Assembly (NCBI RefSeq): GCF_045310525.1
Contig: NZ_JBJHZY010000003.1
Location: forward strand, 124,001-188,000
Length of the DNA: 64,000 bases
Direction of reading: 5' to 3'
Origin: Clostridium_AT radicumherbarum
GTDB lineage: Bacteria > Bacillota > Clostridia > Clostridiales > Clostridiaceae
Shown piece after piece: positions 27,489 to 35,968 of the stretch. Position 1 is the stretch's first letter. The number at the start of each line of letters is the position of its first letter. Below the pieces are notes generated by a model. It did no database searches. It was not told where the DNA came from and was given only the letters and a program-made list of their open reading frames with translations. Position numbers and translations under genes: made by a program.

Positions 27489-27547
27489 TTATGATTATCA
27501 ATTGGTAAATACATATCGAATTTACAAAGTATTAAACATGACTCATC

Positions 27548-27689
27548 TACAAACAATCCATTCCAGTTCACTACGCACAACCCCCAGCCTAACCGAGTCG
27601 GAGCAACTCTTAGCCAAGATAGGAGTTATCTACGGCTGAGAGCCACTCCTGTAAGGCTGGGGGTCGTCGGAAATAGGAGAGCGTTATCT
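27548..27689 (+). repeat. attC11 (mutated left core)
   Basis: The left core is TACAAAC where the cassette start predicts TACTAAC, one change. Long arm with ACCCCCAGCCT/AGGCTGGGGGT type pairing (CCCCCAGCCT with AGGCTGGGGG). Confidence 0.75.
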
Positions 27690-27893
27690 GAAAAGCTATA
27701 TTTACTAAAAAATATCAACGTAATGTAGAAAGTTCCTTAGGTCAGATTGGTAAGATTAGACTTAGCTATTTAGATATATAAATATTCAAATATTTGCTGG
27801 TTCTATGTGGGTTCAGCGTGGATTCTATAAACTGACTTAAAACGGAATCGTATTTTATGACGAATCAGAAGCATGGATAGAGGAGTTTAATTT

Positions 27894-28493
27894 ATGGGGA
27901 AACAAACCAAGAAATATCTTTTAATTGTAACCATAGGGGTAATATTAATATTCAGTTTGTTTTGGACAGAAGGATTTGGCATTGCTCCGAAATACCAATA
28001 TGGGAAAACTGTAGAACAAGCCTTAAACTTTTGGTATCAAAGAGGACAATCAAACATAGGATTGCTTAAGGCAATATCCACTATTGACATCAGTAATAAT
28101 AAAAAATTGGTATTTTATGAGACTACTAATCACACTCTGTCTGTTGGATTAGTGATGAAGAAATGGAATAATAAATGGGTAGTTGTAGGACAGGGAGGAG
28201 ATGTACCATTTGATAATAGCACTCAACAAAGCGCTAACTCAAAATCAAATTTATCATTCCAATGGTATAATCTAAGCGAGTTTGGTGTTACTTTCGGAGT
28301 TATTTATGACCCAAATATAGAAACTATAACAGTAGGGGGAAAGGATGCAACTCTACTAAACAAGAATACTAATAGATATATTTGGTACTATACCGATAAG
28401 AGCTATCTTGGGAATGGAGATTTAAAACCAATTTTAGATGTTAAGGCGTATAGCAAATCAGGTAACTTAATTTATAGTTATTATCCTCAATAA
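27894..28493 (+). CDS. Membrane-anchored or secreted hypothetical protein, cassette 12 gene 1
   Basis: 199 aa: a short positively charged N-terminus, one membrane segment (YLLIVTIGVILIFSLFW, residues 8-24), then an extracytoplasmic beta-rich domain with many aromatic residues. No lipobox cysteine. ATG after AGAGGAG. Family not recognised. Confidence 0.65.
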   Translation: MGKQTKKYLLIVTIGVILIFSLFWTEGFGIAPKYQYGKTVEQALNFWYQRGQSNIGLLKAISTIDISNNKKLVFYETTNHTLSVGLVMKKWNNKWVVVGQGGDVPFDNSTQQSANSKSNLSFQWYNLSEFGVTFGVIYDPNIETITVGGKDATLLNKNTNRYIWYYTDKSYLGNGDLKPILDVKAYSKSGNLIYSYYPQ

Positions 28494-28624
28494 TAACATT
28501 TGATAAGTCGCAATTTTCTTTAAAGCTTCATCAATTATATAGTGATTAATGAAGAATGGTAAATTAGACCGAACCTATCCTTTTTTCTCTAGTGCATAAA
28601 AATAAATCTGGTGGAGGTAAACAA

Positions 28625-28957
28625 ATGCGAGGCATTATAAAAGGAAAACGTTTAAAAATTAAATTATTGGCTACATTGCTAATCGCAGCAGTCCTATCGT
28701 TGACAGGTTATGAACTTTGGTTACATTACCCAGCTGTAACTCCTGAAGTTGCTGTAGTTAAGTATTGCAAAGCGAAATCCTTAACACTTTCTCAGCAGAA
28801 TTTTAAAGTGAAGAAAACTGAAATTATAGACCCAGTCTATGGGAACCAGTTTATTGTTAGCGGTGTAACAGGAGAATTTGGTTCGGATCTTCCATTCTTT
28901 TATCTAAAGAATAACGCTAATGGATGGAAGGTTATAAGTGCTGGAACTGGTCCTTAA
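28625..28957 (+). CDS. Membrane-anchored small hypothetical protein, cassette 12 gene 2
   Basis: About 110 aa with an N-terminal membrane segment (LLATLLIAAVLSLTGYELW) and a small extracytoplasmic domain. The ATG seven bases after GGAGGT is preferred over a GTG eleven codons earlier. It shares its layout with the preceding gene, so the two may act together; no attC lies between them. Confidence 0.6.
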   Translation: MRGIIKGKRLKIKLLATLLIAAVLSLTGYELWLHYPAVTPEVAVVKYCKAKSLTLSQQNFKVKKTEIIDPVYGNQFIVSGVTGEFGSDLPFFYLKNNANGWKVISAGTGP

Positions 28958-29069
28958 GAAAATAATGATATAGCTGTCATTCTCTTTCGTCCTCTTCATA
29001 TATGATGTCTTAAGTAATTGTTTATTTGGCAATCTTTTCGGATGAAAAAAGTGCTTAACATAGCTCATC

Positions 29070-29265
29070 AAATAACAAAATTTTGCCGTCCGCCTTGGTA
29101 GGTGGATTTTTTTATATAGATATGTGTAAATTTATGGTTTGTAATCCATATAAAGGTTAGAGACAGGTGGCTTACCAAGGCACATTCCTTCACCGGCGCA
29201 AGCGAAGCCAAGGGGTATTCCTTTAGGGTCCGGTTCAGGAACGTCGGCAATACGAAACGTTATCT
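29070..29265 (+). repeat. attC12 (long class)
   Basis: Closes the two-gene cassette 12; left core TCAAATAAC differs by one base from the complement of the start. Inner stem TTGCCG/CGGCAA; arm CCTTGGTA/TACCAAGG with the terminator-like insert. Confidence 0.85.
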
Positions 29266-29368
29266 GAAAAGCTATGTTTACTAAAATATATCAACGTAAT
29301 GTAGAAAGTTTCTTAGGTTTTATTGTAAACTAAGATGAAGTTTATTTAATATATCATGTAAGGTTGAC

Positions 29369-29397
29369 TTGACATCAAATTTAAGTAATATTATATT
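29369..29397 (+). promoter_or_regulatory. Promoter inside cassette 13
   Basis: TTGACA, 17 bases, TATATT, upstream of the regulator-deformylase pair. It shows that at least this cassette carries its own promoter and does not depend on a promoter at the array head. Confidence 0.8.
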
Positions 29398-29399
29398 AA

Positions 29400-29418
29400 T
29401 AATGTAAGGTAAACATTA
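29400..29418 (+). promoter_or_regulatory. Likely operator for the XRE-type regulator
   Basis: Inverted repeat TAATGT, 7 bases, ACATTA, overlapping the expected transcription start, 16 bases before the regulator gene. Autoregulation is inferred from position. Confidence 0.5.
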
Positions 29419-29433
29419 CAGGAGTGATATTTA

Positions 29434-29670
29434 ATGAAAAATAAATTAAAACAATTTCGTGAAGATTTGGGGCTAACCCAAGAACAATTAGGTGAACTTG
29501 TAGGTGTATCAAGACAAGCAATTAATGCTATTGAAACAGAAAAGTTTGAACCATCTATATGGTTAGCTTATGATATTGCTAAAGTATTCTGTAGTACCAT
29601 AGAGGAAGTTTTTCTTTTTGAAGGAAGTGAAAGAAAATCAAGAGCTGAGCAAAGCAGGGGTGTGGTTTAA
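29434..29670 (+). CDS. XRE/Cro-type transcriptional regulator, cassette 13 gene 1
   Basis: 78 aa with a single helix-turn-helix at residues 5-60 (REDLGLTQEQLGELVGVSRQ), of the small YgzD/YozG-like type that usually represses its own operon. ATG after AGGAG. The stop is directly followed by the ATG of the deformylase, so the genes form a two-gene operon in one cassette. A promoter and operator-like repeat lie upstream. Confidence 0.88.
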   Translation: MKNKLKQFREDLGLTQEQLGELVGVSRQAINAIETEKFEPSIWLAYDIAKVFCSTIEEVFLFEGSERKSRAEQSRGVV

Positions 29671-30123
29671 ATGGCATTAAGGCAAATTAGAATGTTCGAT
29701 GATGTAATATTAAGGAAAAAGAGCAAGATAGTTGAAGTTGTAGATGATAAAATAAGACAAGTATTAAATGATATGGCTGATACTATGTATAACACAGAAA
29801 ATGGTGGAGGGTTAGCTGCTCCACAAATAGGCATATTGAAGCGATTGGTTGTAATCGATATGGGACATGGACTTATAAAATTAGTAAACCCAAAGATAAT
29901 TGGACAAGAAGGAACACAAGAAGTTGTAGAGGGTTGTTTGAGCATTCCAAATAAATGGGGAAAGTTAATAAGACCTGAGAAGGTAACAGTACAAGCCTTA
30001 AATGAAAATGGAGAGGAAATTAAATTGACAGGTACAGGAGATTTAGCAAAATGTTTCTGCCATGAAATAGACCATTTAGAAGGTATACTTTTTACTGATT
30101 TAGTTACCGAATATTTAAAGTGA
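29671..30123 (+). CDS. def: Peptide deformylase, cassette 13 gene 2
   Basis: 150 aa with all three catalytic motifs: GGGLAAPQIG, EGCLSIP and HEIDH (iron/zinc ligands Cys, His, His and catalytic Glu). It removes the N-formyl group from nascent proteins. The gene follows the regulator without a gap. As for fmt in cassette 11, a core copy is expected elsewhere; an extra regulated deformylase might protect against natural deformylase inhibitors, which is speculation. Confidence 0.93.
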   Translation: MALRQIRMFDDVILRKKSKIVEVVDDKIRQVLNDMADTMYNTENGGGLAAPQIGILKRLVVIDMGHGLIKLVNPKIIGQEGTQEVVEGCLSIPNKWGKLIRPEKVTVQALNENGEEIKLTGTGDLAKCFCHEIDHLEGILFTDLVTEYLK

Positions 30124-30233
30124 TATCATTTAATATTACTATTGAATTTAGTGAACAATTTTCTTATATGATGACCTTAAGTAATCGTTTATTAATAAAT
30201 TTTTGGCATAAAAAGTGCTTAACATAACTCATC

Positions 30234-30429
30234 AGATAACAAAATGTTGCCGTCCGCCTTGGTAGGTGGATTTTTTTATATAGAAGGGTGTAAGAATATG
30301 GTTTATAATCTATATATAGGTTGAAAATGAGCGGCTTACCAAGGCATATTCCTTTACCGGCGTAAGCGCAGCCAGGATGTATTCCTCTGGTGTCCGGTTC
30401 AGGAACGTCGGGAACACGAGACGTTATAT
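30234..30429 (+). repeat. attC13 (long class)
   Basis: Closes cassette 13: TCAGATAAC complements the start GTTATCTGA. Contains CCGCC..GGTGG-T7 and TATAAT in the first arm. Confidence 0.88.
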
Positions 30430-30515
30430 GACATTGCACTTATGAAAGTTTTTATTTAAAAAGTTTTAAGAATTATATTATAAAGAAAGTCCTTACAAAA
30501 TTGGAGGATATAAGA

Positions 30516-31130
30516 ATGGCAAATAAAGAACAGTATAAATTAATTGTTCAACATATAACACTTATTTGGAGTAAAAGACACAGAGCAGCAATGTATGCAA
30601 GTGTAAGAGAAAAATATCCAAAAGAATTTGAAATACCAAAGGAATACTTTATACATAATAGAAGTTATGGATTCCCTATTCATGAAATAATAGCCGTGCA
30701 GCAAGACAAAGGTTTTGAAATTATGATGAATAAAATTAAGTTTAATCATTATGAAGGTTTAATTCGTTTAGGTGGAATTGATATTCTTCTAGATGAAAAC
30801 CCTGTAAGTTTATATTATAGATACTCTACGAATAGTTGCGGAGCACCAATAAGATATGATAAGAAAAATAATTTGCTAAATGAGAAAGCATTTGAGTTAA
30901 ACACTGGAGATTACGGAAGGGTTGTATATAATGGCCGTTTTTCAGATGTAGATACTGGTGAATGGATATATAAGAAACACATTGTTAATGCTTTCTTATC
31001 TCAAGAAAATAATCAAAAGATTTTTATTGAGCATTCCATCGATAAAAATTATGAGCAAATTGCACCAGTGACAGAAAAGAAGCAGTTGAAATATCCAATT
31101 TGCTTGAACAAAAATCGAGTAAGGGTTTGA
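30516..31130 (+). CDS. Hypothetical protein, cassette 14
   Basis: 204 aa, soluble, with a Lys/Arg-rich N-terminal helix region and a distinctive middle (STNSCGAPIRYDKKNNLL). ATG eight bases after GGAGGA; the longer frame begins on the site itself. Family not recognised. Confidence 0.6.
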   Translation: MANKEQYKLIVQHITLIWSKRHRAAMYASVREKYPKEFEIPKEYFIHNRSYGFPIHEIIAVQQDKGFEIMMNKIKFNHYEGLIRLGGIDILLDENPVSLYYRYSTNSCGAPIRYDKKNNLLNEKAFELNTGDYGRVVYNGRFSDVDTGEWIYKKHIVNAFLSQENNQKIFIEHSIDKNYEQIAPVTEKKQLKYPICLNKNRVRV

Positions 31131-31224
31131 TTATAAAGTAAAGTAGCATACATTTTTCTAATAATGAGAAATAAATTGTATTTTTCTAAGTAGGCTCAGC
31201 TCAAAGTGCAGTTGCAAAAGCTGC

Positions 31225-31368
31225 GTATAACAATGCACTCAAGTCAGCTTTGGCTAATTAGGGTCAAGTCTTCCAAGAAGCAAAGCACATTCCTTCACCG
31301 GGCAAGCACGCAAAGGAGCATTTCTCTGGGGGCCGGTTCAGAAACGTCTTGAGTGCGAAACGTTAGGC
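31225..31368 (+). repeat. attC14
   Basis: Inner stem GCACTCAAG/CTTGAGTGC perfect. The left core TGCGTATAAC does not fit the start of cassette 14 beyond TATAAC, so this cassette may be a fusion of two. Confidence 0.85.
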
Positions 31369-31428
31369 GACATCTTTGCAGCTTGTAATGTAGTGGGATA
31401 AATAAGATTTATTTGTGGGAGAAAGATT

Positions 31429-31968
31429 ATGAATGCATCGGAATTTTATTCCTTATATGATGAAAAGATAACTTCAAAGTTGATTGAATTAGGATTTACA
31501 AATAAAGGACAATCATTATTTTTAATTAACGATGACGGAATATTGGCACTGATTAAATCTAGTTATAGGGGGCTTCGGGTTGCACGAATCATGCTATGTT
31601 TTCGACACAAGTTTGAAAAGGATCTAAACGGAAAAGAGGATAATTACTATAGCACTAATCCTAATGACTATACATTTAAAGAATTACCTAAAGAATTACT
31701 TAATCAAAACATTTCAAAATGGCACTATAAACCAAGATATGTTGGAATGGGATATAACTATCAGGAACTGAATTATGAGAATGCTAATATTGTAGAAGTT
31801 CAAAAGGAATTAAATAATATTTTTTTGGTGACTTCTAACTGTGGTATAGCTTGGATGAACATACTTAATCCCCAAGAAGCATTGAAGCAGCTAAGAAAAT
31901 ATAATCAAAACGATGTTACTGAAATAGATTGGATACATGATTATGAAGACTATTTAAATTCTAGGTAA
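31429..31968 (+). CDS. Hypothetical protein, cassette 15
   Basis: 179 aa. The N-terminus (FYSLYDEKITSKLIELGFT) followed by strand-rich sequence is loosely reminiscent of DUF4304-type proteins, but I am not sure. ATG after GGGAGAAAG. The attC at its end is cut short. Confidence 0.55.
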   Translation: MNASEFYSLYDEKITSKLIELGFTNKGQSLFLINDDGILALIKSSYRGLRVARIMLCFRHKFEKDLNGKEDNYYSTNPNDYTFKELPKELLNQNISKWHYKPRYVGMGYNYQELNYENANIVEVQKELNNIFLVTSNCGIAWMNILNPQEALKQLRKYNQNDVTEIDWIHDYEDYLNSR

Positions 31969-32006
31969 TTTATTAATTAAAGTTTAGGCTTATGTGAAAG
32001 GACGTC

Positions 32007-32031
32007 GCCTAACAAAATACTCTGGAATCCA
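32007..32031 (+). repeat. attC15, left half only
   Basis: The left core with flank GACGTCGCCTAAC fits the start of cassette 15 (GTTAGGCGACATC). After about 25 bases the attC sequence stops and no right core follows, so a deletion joined cassettes 15 and 16. Confidence 0.7.
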
Positions 32032-32135
32032 AACAAATATGGGTTACCTGTAAATTGATAAAGTAATTAGTACGGATTATTCTTATCTTCCGGCACAAAG
32101 TTATACTATGACGTACAAAATAAGGAGGAGAAATA

Positions 32136-32453
32136 ATGGGAACAACAAAGTATTATGATGTAAAAATTACTGTTTTAAAAAAAATTGAGGTAGGAGATAT
32201 TCATAAAGAATATGCTTCGGAAGGAGTCCATACTACTTGTTTAAAATACAAAGAAGGACAAGAATACATAACAAAAAATTGTAATAAACCTGAAGGATTT
32301 TGTAGCTGGGCTTGGGCAGGTATTCAAGATAAAGTGGTATTTTTAGCATTAGGACATGATTATCCATGGATTAAACAAAAAGGAACTGAAATTTTTTGCT
32401 GTGCTGATGGACTTCACCCAGTTCTTTATAAAGTTGAAAGAATAGAAATATAA
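32136..32453 (+). CDS. TIGR04076-family protein, cassette 16
   Basis: 105 aa with the family layout: conserved GFCSWAWAGIQDKVV in the middle and a C-terminal CCADGLHPVLYKVERI. The cysteines suggest a metal or cofactor site; function is unknown. ATG after AAGGAGGAG. The 5' end of the cassette seems to have been lost with the right half of attC15. Confidence 0.8.
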   Translation: MGTTKYYDVKITVLKKIEVGDIHKEYASEGVHTTCLKYKEGQEYITKNCNKPEGFCSWAWAGIQDKVVFLALGHDYPWIKQKGTEIFCCADGLHPVLYKVERIEI

Positions 32454-32566
32454 CCATTAAATATGTATTTAAATCTATACCGTATTCTAATTATAATGTA
32501 AAATACATTGAAAGAAATTCTTTGGAAAAATTAAACTCATATAGATAGTAAATGACCTGGAACATC

Positions 32567-32753
32567 AACTAACAAAATGTTGCCGTCCGCCTTGGTAGAT
32601 GGATTTTTTATATATAACAGTGTAAAAATATGGACTTCAAATAGGTTAAAAAAGTGAGGTTCCAAGACACATTCCTTCACCGACGCAAGCGCAGCAAAGA
32701 GGTATTCCTCTGGGGTCCGGTTCAGGAACGCCAGCAACTACGAAACGTTATGT
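32567..32753 (+). repeat. attC16 (long class, eroded arm)
   Basis: Left core TCAACTAAC, right core GTTATGT. The TATAAT box and part of the insert present in other long sites are missing. Inner stem GTTGC/GCAAC. Confidence 0.8.
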
Positions 32754-32809
32754 GAGATTAAATCGAATTTTTAGGTGTGAATCTATAAATTATATGGGGA
32801 AGGTAAAAA

Positions 32810-33433
32810 ATGAATATATATATTATTAGACATGGAGAAACTAGGAAAGACCGCGTTTTCAATCTTGATGGGTATCCCGATGCCGAGTTAACGGAAATTG
32901 GGTTAAGACAAGCACATTTAACTGGAAAGCATCTTTCAAAAGTACGTTTTAATGCAATTTATTCTAGTGATTTAAAAAGAGCTGTACAAACTGCAGAAAT
33001 AATATCAAGTTATCAACAAGAACTACAGTTAGAAATTGATAAACAAATTAGAGAAATTCATATGGGTATATTTCACACCACTTCTGAGGAGCAAATTAGA
33101 AAAGACCATCCAGAATTTTATAACGAATTCTTAAAAAAAGAAACAGATTTCAAATATCCTGAAGGAGAATCAGGTGAAGAAGTGCAAAAAAGGACATTAA
33201 ATTTTTTAGAATCTATTAAGTTTAAAAAACTTGATAATGTATGTATTGTTTGCCATGGGGGAGTTATTAGGTCGGTAATTAGTCATTTTCTCGGATTACC
33301 ACAATACAAGCGATTCAATTTATACCCGTTTAATTGTGGAATTAGTCTTATAAGATATGATGATGAAAATAATAATTTTAAAGTTATTTCAATAAATGAA
33401 ATTTCACACTTAGATATTTATGCTACATTTTGA
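32810..33433 (+). CDS. Histidine phosphatase (phosphoglycerate mutase-like), cassette 17
   Basis: 207 aa. The RHG motif (IIRHGET) holds the phospho-accepting His at residue 7; the second catalytic His is in VCHGGVIRSV. Arg in SSDLKRAVQTA is the usual phosphate ligand. The family covers alpha-ribazole phosphatase and broad-specificity phosphatases; the substrate is open. ATG after GGGGAAGG. Confidence 0.9.
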   Translation: MNIYIIRHGETRKDRVFNLDGYPDAELTEIGLRQAHLTGKHLSKVRFNAIYSSDLKRAVQTAEIISSYQQELQLEIDKQIREIHMGIFHTTSEEQIRKDHPEFYNEFLKKETDFKYPEGESGEEVQKRTLNFLESIKFKKLDNVCIVCHGGVIRSVISHFLGLPQYKRFNLYPFNCGISLIRYDDENNNFKVISINEISHLDIYATF

Positions 33434-33485
33434 TATTTTAGTAGGAAGAAATGTTGTTATTAATATAAAAGTGTCTTACAACTTC

Positions 33486-33618
33486 ACATAACAATGCACT
33501 CTAGTTCGCTTTGGTTTGAGATTACAGCCAAAGCACATTCCTTCACCGGCGCAAGCGCAGCCAAGGGGTATTCCTCTGGGGTCCGGTTCAGGAAGGTCGG
33601 CAACACGAGACGTTATGT
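33486..33618 (+). repeat. attC17 (hybrid)
   Basis: Left core TCACATAAC fits the start of cassette 17. The left inner box (GCACTCTAG) belongs to the GCACTCAAG type while the right inner box (CGGCAACAC) belongs to the TTGCCG type, so the inner stem cannot form. It looks like a recombinant of two attC types. Confidence 0.75.
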
Positions 33619-33803
33619 GAAATTTTAGAGCTAAGATAGTTTTGAGTACCAATTAAGGATATGTCGCAATGGTAGGATATTGTTCATTAAGGGTTGGTAT
33701 TTATATAACCAATATATTTACAATGTTATTCTTTGCTAATTGTAAACTTTCGACTACTTCTAATCGTTTAATACATATATTAGAATAAGGCAGGTGATTA
33801 TTA

Positions 33804-34286
33804 GTGAAAAAATGTTTATTGGTGTTATCTATATCAATATTAACTTTGGTTGGCTGTTCTCAACAAAAGTTAAATCAACAAACAAATTCAATAGGCTCTA
33901 AATCGACTGAAATTCCTATTACATTTAACGCTAATTCAAAAAAGAAAATTATAGTATTAAAGGATATTGAAAAATTGTTTATAAACCAAAAGATTAATTT
34001 GGTTAAAAAAGATGTAGAGCAATCCGATTTCAATAGATTAATGCAAAAATACCCTACTGAATACTATCTTAACGGTGATAAGAACCAAGTGTTAAAAATC
34101 TATGTTTTTAATTCCCAAGATGAAAGGGTTAAGGCAAAAACAGAGTACAATAATAAAACTGCTGCAATGAATATGACTTATCGTGAGATATATGAAGTTA
34201 AGAATATAATGGTATTTTTAATAGCAGGAGATAGCAAAAATGAGTGCTATCAAAAGGTATCAACGATGGTACAGGGATTAAAGTAA
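33804..34286 (+). CDS. Lipoprotein of unknown function, cassette 18
   Basis: 160 aa with a lipoprotein signal: KK, hydrophobic core and LVGC lipobox (Cys18). The mature part is Asn/Lys/Gln rich with no recognised domain. GTG start after GGTGATT. Likely anchored to the outer face of the membrane. Confidence 0.75.
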   Translation: MKKCLLVLSISILTLVGCSQQKLNQQTNSIGSKSTEIPITFNANSKKKIIVLKDIEKLFINQKINLVKKDVEQSDFNRLMQKYPTEYYLNGDKNQVLKIYVFNSQDERVKAKTEYNNKTAAMNMTYREIYEVKNIMVFLIAGDSKNECYQKVSTMVQGLK

Positions 34287-34434
34287 ATCTATAACTGTAT
34301 ATAGACAAGTTTCATACGTCATTAAAGACTTTAATTTAAGAATTTAATGCACAATCTTCTAATAATGTAAACTATATTGAAAGTATTTCTTTGGGAAAAT
34401 CCACGCATATAGATAGTAAGAGCTCTAAAACATC

Positions 34435-34628
34435 ACATAACAAAATTTTACCGTCCACCTTGGTAGGTGGATTTTTAACATAGGTATGTGTAAATTTATG
34501 GATTATAATCTATATATAGGTTAAAAGTAGGTGTCTAGCCAAGGCATATACCTTCACCGGTGCAAGCAAGCAAATGGGTATTACTCTAGGGCCCGATTCA
34601 GGAACGTCGGCAACACGACACGTTATGT
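34435..34628 (+). repeat. attC18 (long class)
   Basis: TCACATAAC fits the start of cassette 18. The terminator-like stem is CCACC/GGTGG here, a compensatory change from the usual CCGCC/GGTGG, then ATTTTT; TATAAT is present. Confidence 0.88.
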
Positions 34629-34756
34629 TAAATTTTAGAGCTAAGGAAGTTTTGATTACGCTTTAGTGCATTTAATGCAAAGGGGAACTTCAACTGTAAA
34701 GTAATATGAATAAATGAATTGATATATAAGTAAATATTATAAAGGGGTGAAGACAA

Positions 34757-34963
34757 ATGTATGAGCGTATAATAGGTGGGATTATATTAATTACATTTAG
34801 CATTGTTTTATTAACTCAACCATGGCAGTTATTTGTAAGAAATGGTTCACTAATGGTTAATCAGGTTAAGTCAAAAGCCATATATGTAAAATCATTAAGA
34901 TTGTTAGGGGCTACTTTTTTAATTTTAGGTATAGTAATCGTATGCAGTATATTAATTGTTTAA
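34757..34963 (+). CDS. Small membrane protein, cassette 19 gene 1
   Basis: 68 aa with two membrane segments (IIGGIILITFSIVLLT and LLGATFLILGIVIVCSILIV). ATG after AAAGGGGTGA. Function unknown. Confidence 0.65.
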   Translation: MYERIIGGIILITFSIVLLTQPWQLFVRNGSLMVNQVKSKAIYVKSLRLLGATFLILGIVIVCSILIV

Positions 34964-34967
34964 TTTA

Positions 34968-34981
34968 GAATTTAACTAACA
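34968..34981 (+). repeat. attC remnant in cassette 19
   Basis: AATTTAACTAAC differs by one missing base from the complement of the cassette 19 start (GTTATGTTAAATT) and is followed by only a small ATTGCG/CGCAAT hairpin. It may mark the original end of cassette 19. Confidence 0.4.
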
Positions 34982-35047
34982 AACAATATTGCGTCGCAAT
35001 TATAAAATATGGTGAACTAATCACCAATATAGGAAGGTGTATTTCGA

Positions 35048-35227
35048 ATGGAAATTAACATTCTTACAGTTATTGCCACCATCGTTAATTTTGCTCTTTT
35101 ATTTGCTATCATAATAGTATTATTTAAAGCAATAAAAGGTATTAAAAATTTTATTAATAGGAACAAAGAGTTAGATAAAAAGGTAGAGATTATTTTAAGT
35201 AAATTAGATGAAAAGGATAATAAATAA
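35048..35227 (+). CDS. Very small membrane protein, cassette 19 gene 2
   Basis: A 59-residue frame with one long membrane segment (ILTVIATIVNFALLFAIIIV) followed by a charged helix rich in Lys and Glu. ATG is nine bases after AGGAAGGTG. Similar layout to small holin-like or toxin-like membrane peptides, but no family is recognised. Confidence 0.6.
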   Translation: MEINILTVIATIVNFALLFAIIIVLFKAIKGIKNFINRNKELDKKVEIILSKLDEKDNK

Positions 35228-35292
35228 TAAACTAATTACAACGGAATATGCTTAGATGGCGAAACAAACTGCTGGACGAGGGGAGCTTTATT

Positions 35293-35550
35293 TTGTTTAA
35301 TGTAATAAATAAGTATAAAGTATCAATTTTATGGACATTAAGTATAACGATTTTTATTATCTGTGTAATTATTGCTCAGTTTAAGCCATTCACTAATAAA
35401 GGTTCTGGAGTAATAATGTGGTTTACATTTAATTCTGCTTTACTTGCAATGCTTCTTTCTGCTTTGAAGAAAGGAAGTAAATTTAGAATTATATTTTGTA
35501 TTTCAAGCATGGCATATATCACTTATAAAGTAATTTTACGATTTATATAG
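35293..35550 (+). CDS. Small membrane protein, cassette 19 gene 3
   Basis: About 85 aa with two or three membrane segments. The TTG start has GAGGGGAG eight bases upstream; an ATG fifteen codons earlier has only a weak ACGGA. Function unknown. Confidence 0.55.
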   Translation: MFNVINKYKVSILWTLSITIFIICVIIAQFKPFTNKGSGVIMWFTFNSALLAMLLSALKKGSKFRIIFCISSMAYITYKVILRFI

Positions 35551-35660
35551 TACAGGTTATATCTATAACAAGGTTCGCAACTTTCTTATATTACGAAAGA
35601 CATAATTTGATATTTATAGCACAAACCTACGCATATAGATAGTTAAAGCTCTAAAACATC

Positions 35661-35857
35661 ACATAACAAAATTTTGCCGTTCGCCTTGGTAGGTGGATTT
35701 TTTTTATATAGAAGGGTGTAAGAATATGGTTTATAATCTATATATAGGTTGAAAATAAGTGGCTTACCAAGGCACATTCCTTCACCGGAACAAGCGCATC
35801 CAAGGAGTATTCCTCTTGGGTCCGCTTCAGGAACGTCGGCAAAACGGAACGTTAGCT
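35661..35857 (+). repeat. attC19 (long class)
   Basis: Inner stem TTTTGCCG/CGGCAAAA, eight perfect pairs where sister sites have a shorter stem. Contains the terminator-like element and TATAAT. Confidence 0.88.
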
Positions 35858-35968
35858 GAAAGAATATGCTGAGATTAATTAGATTACATTAAAAAAGGTT
35901 TAATTTAGCAACAAAGAGAAATTAGTATTAAACTTATAACCTTAATAATAAATTAAGAGGGGGTTTAA

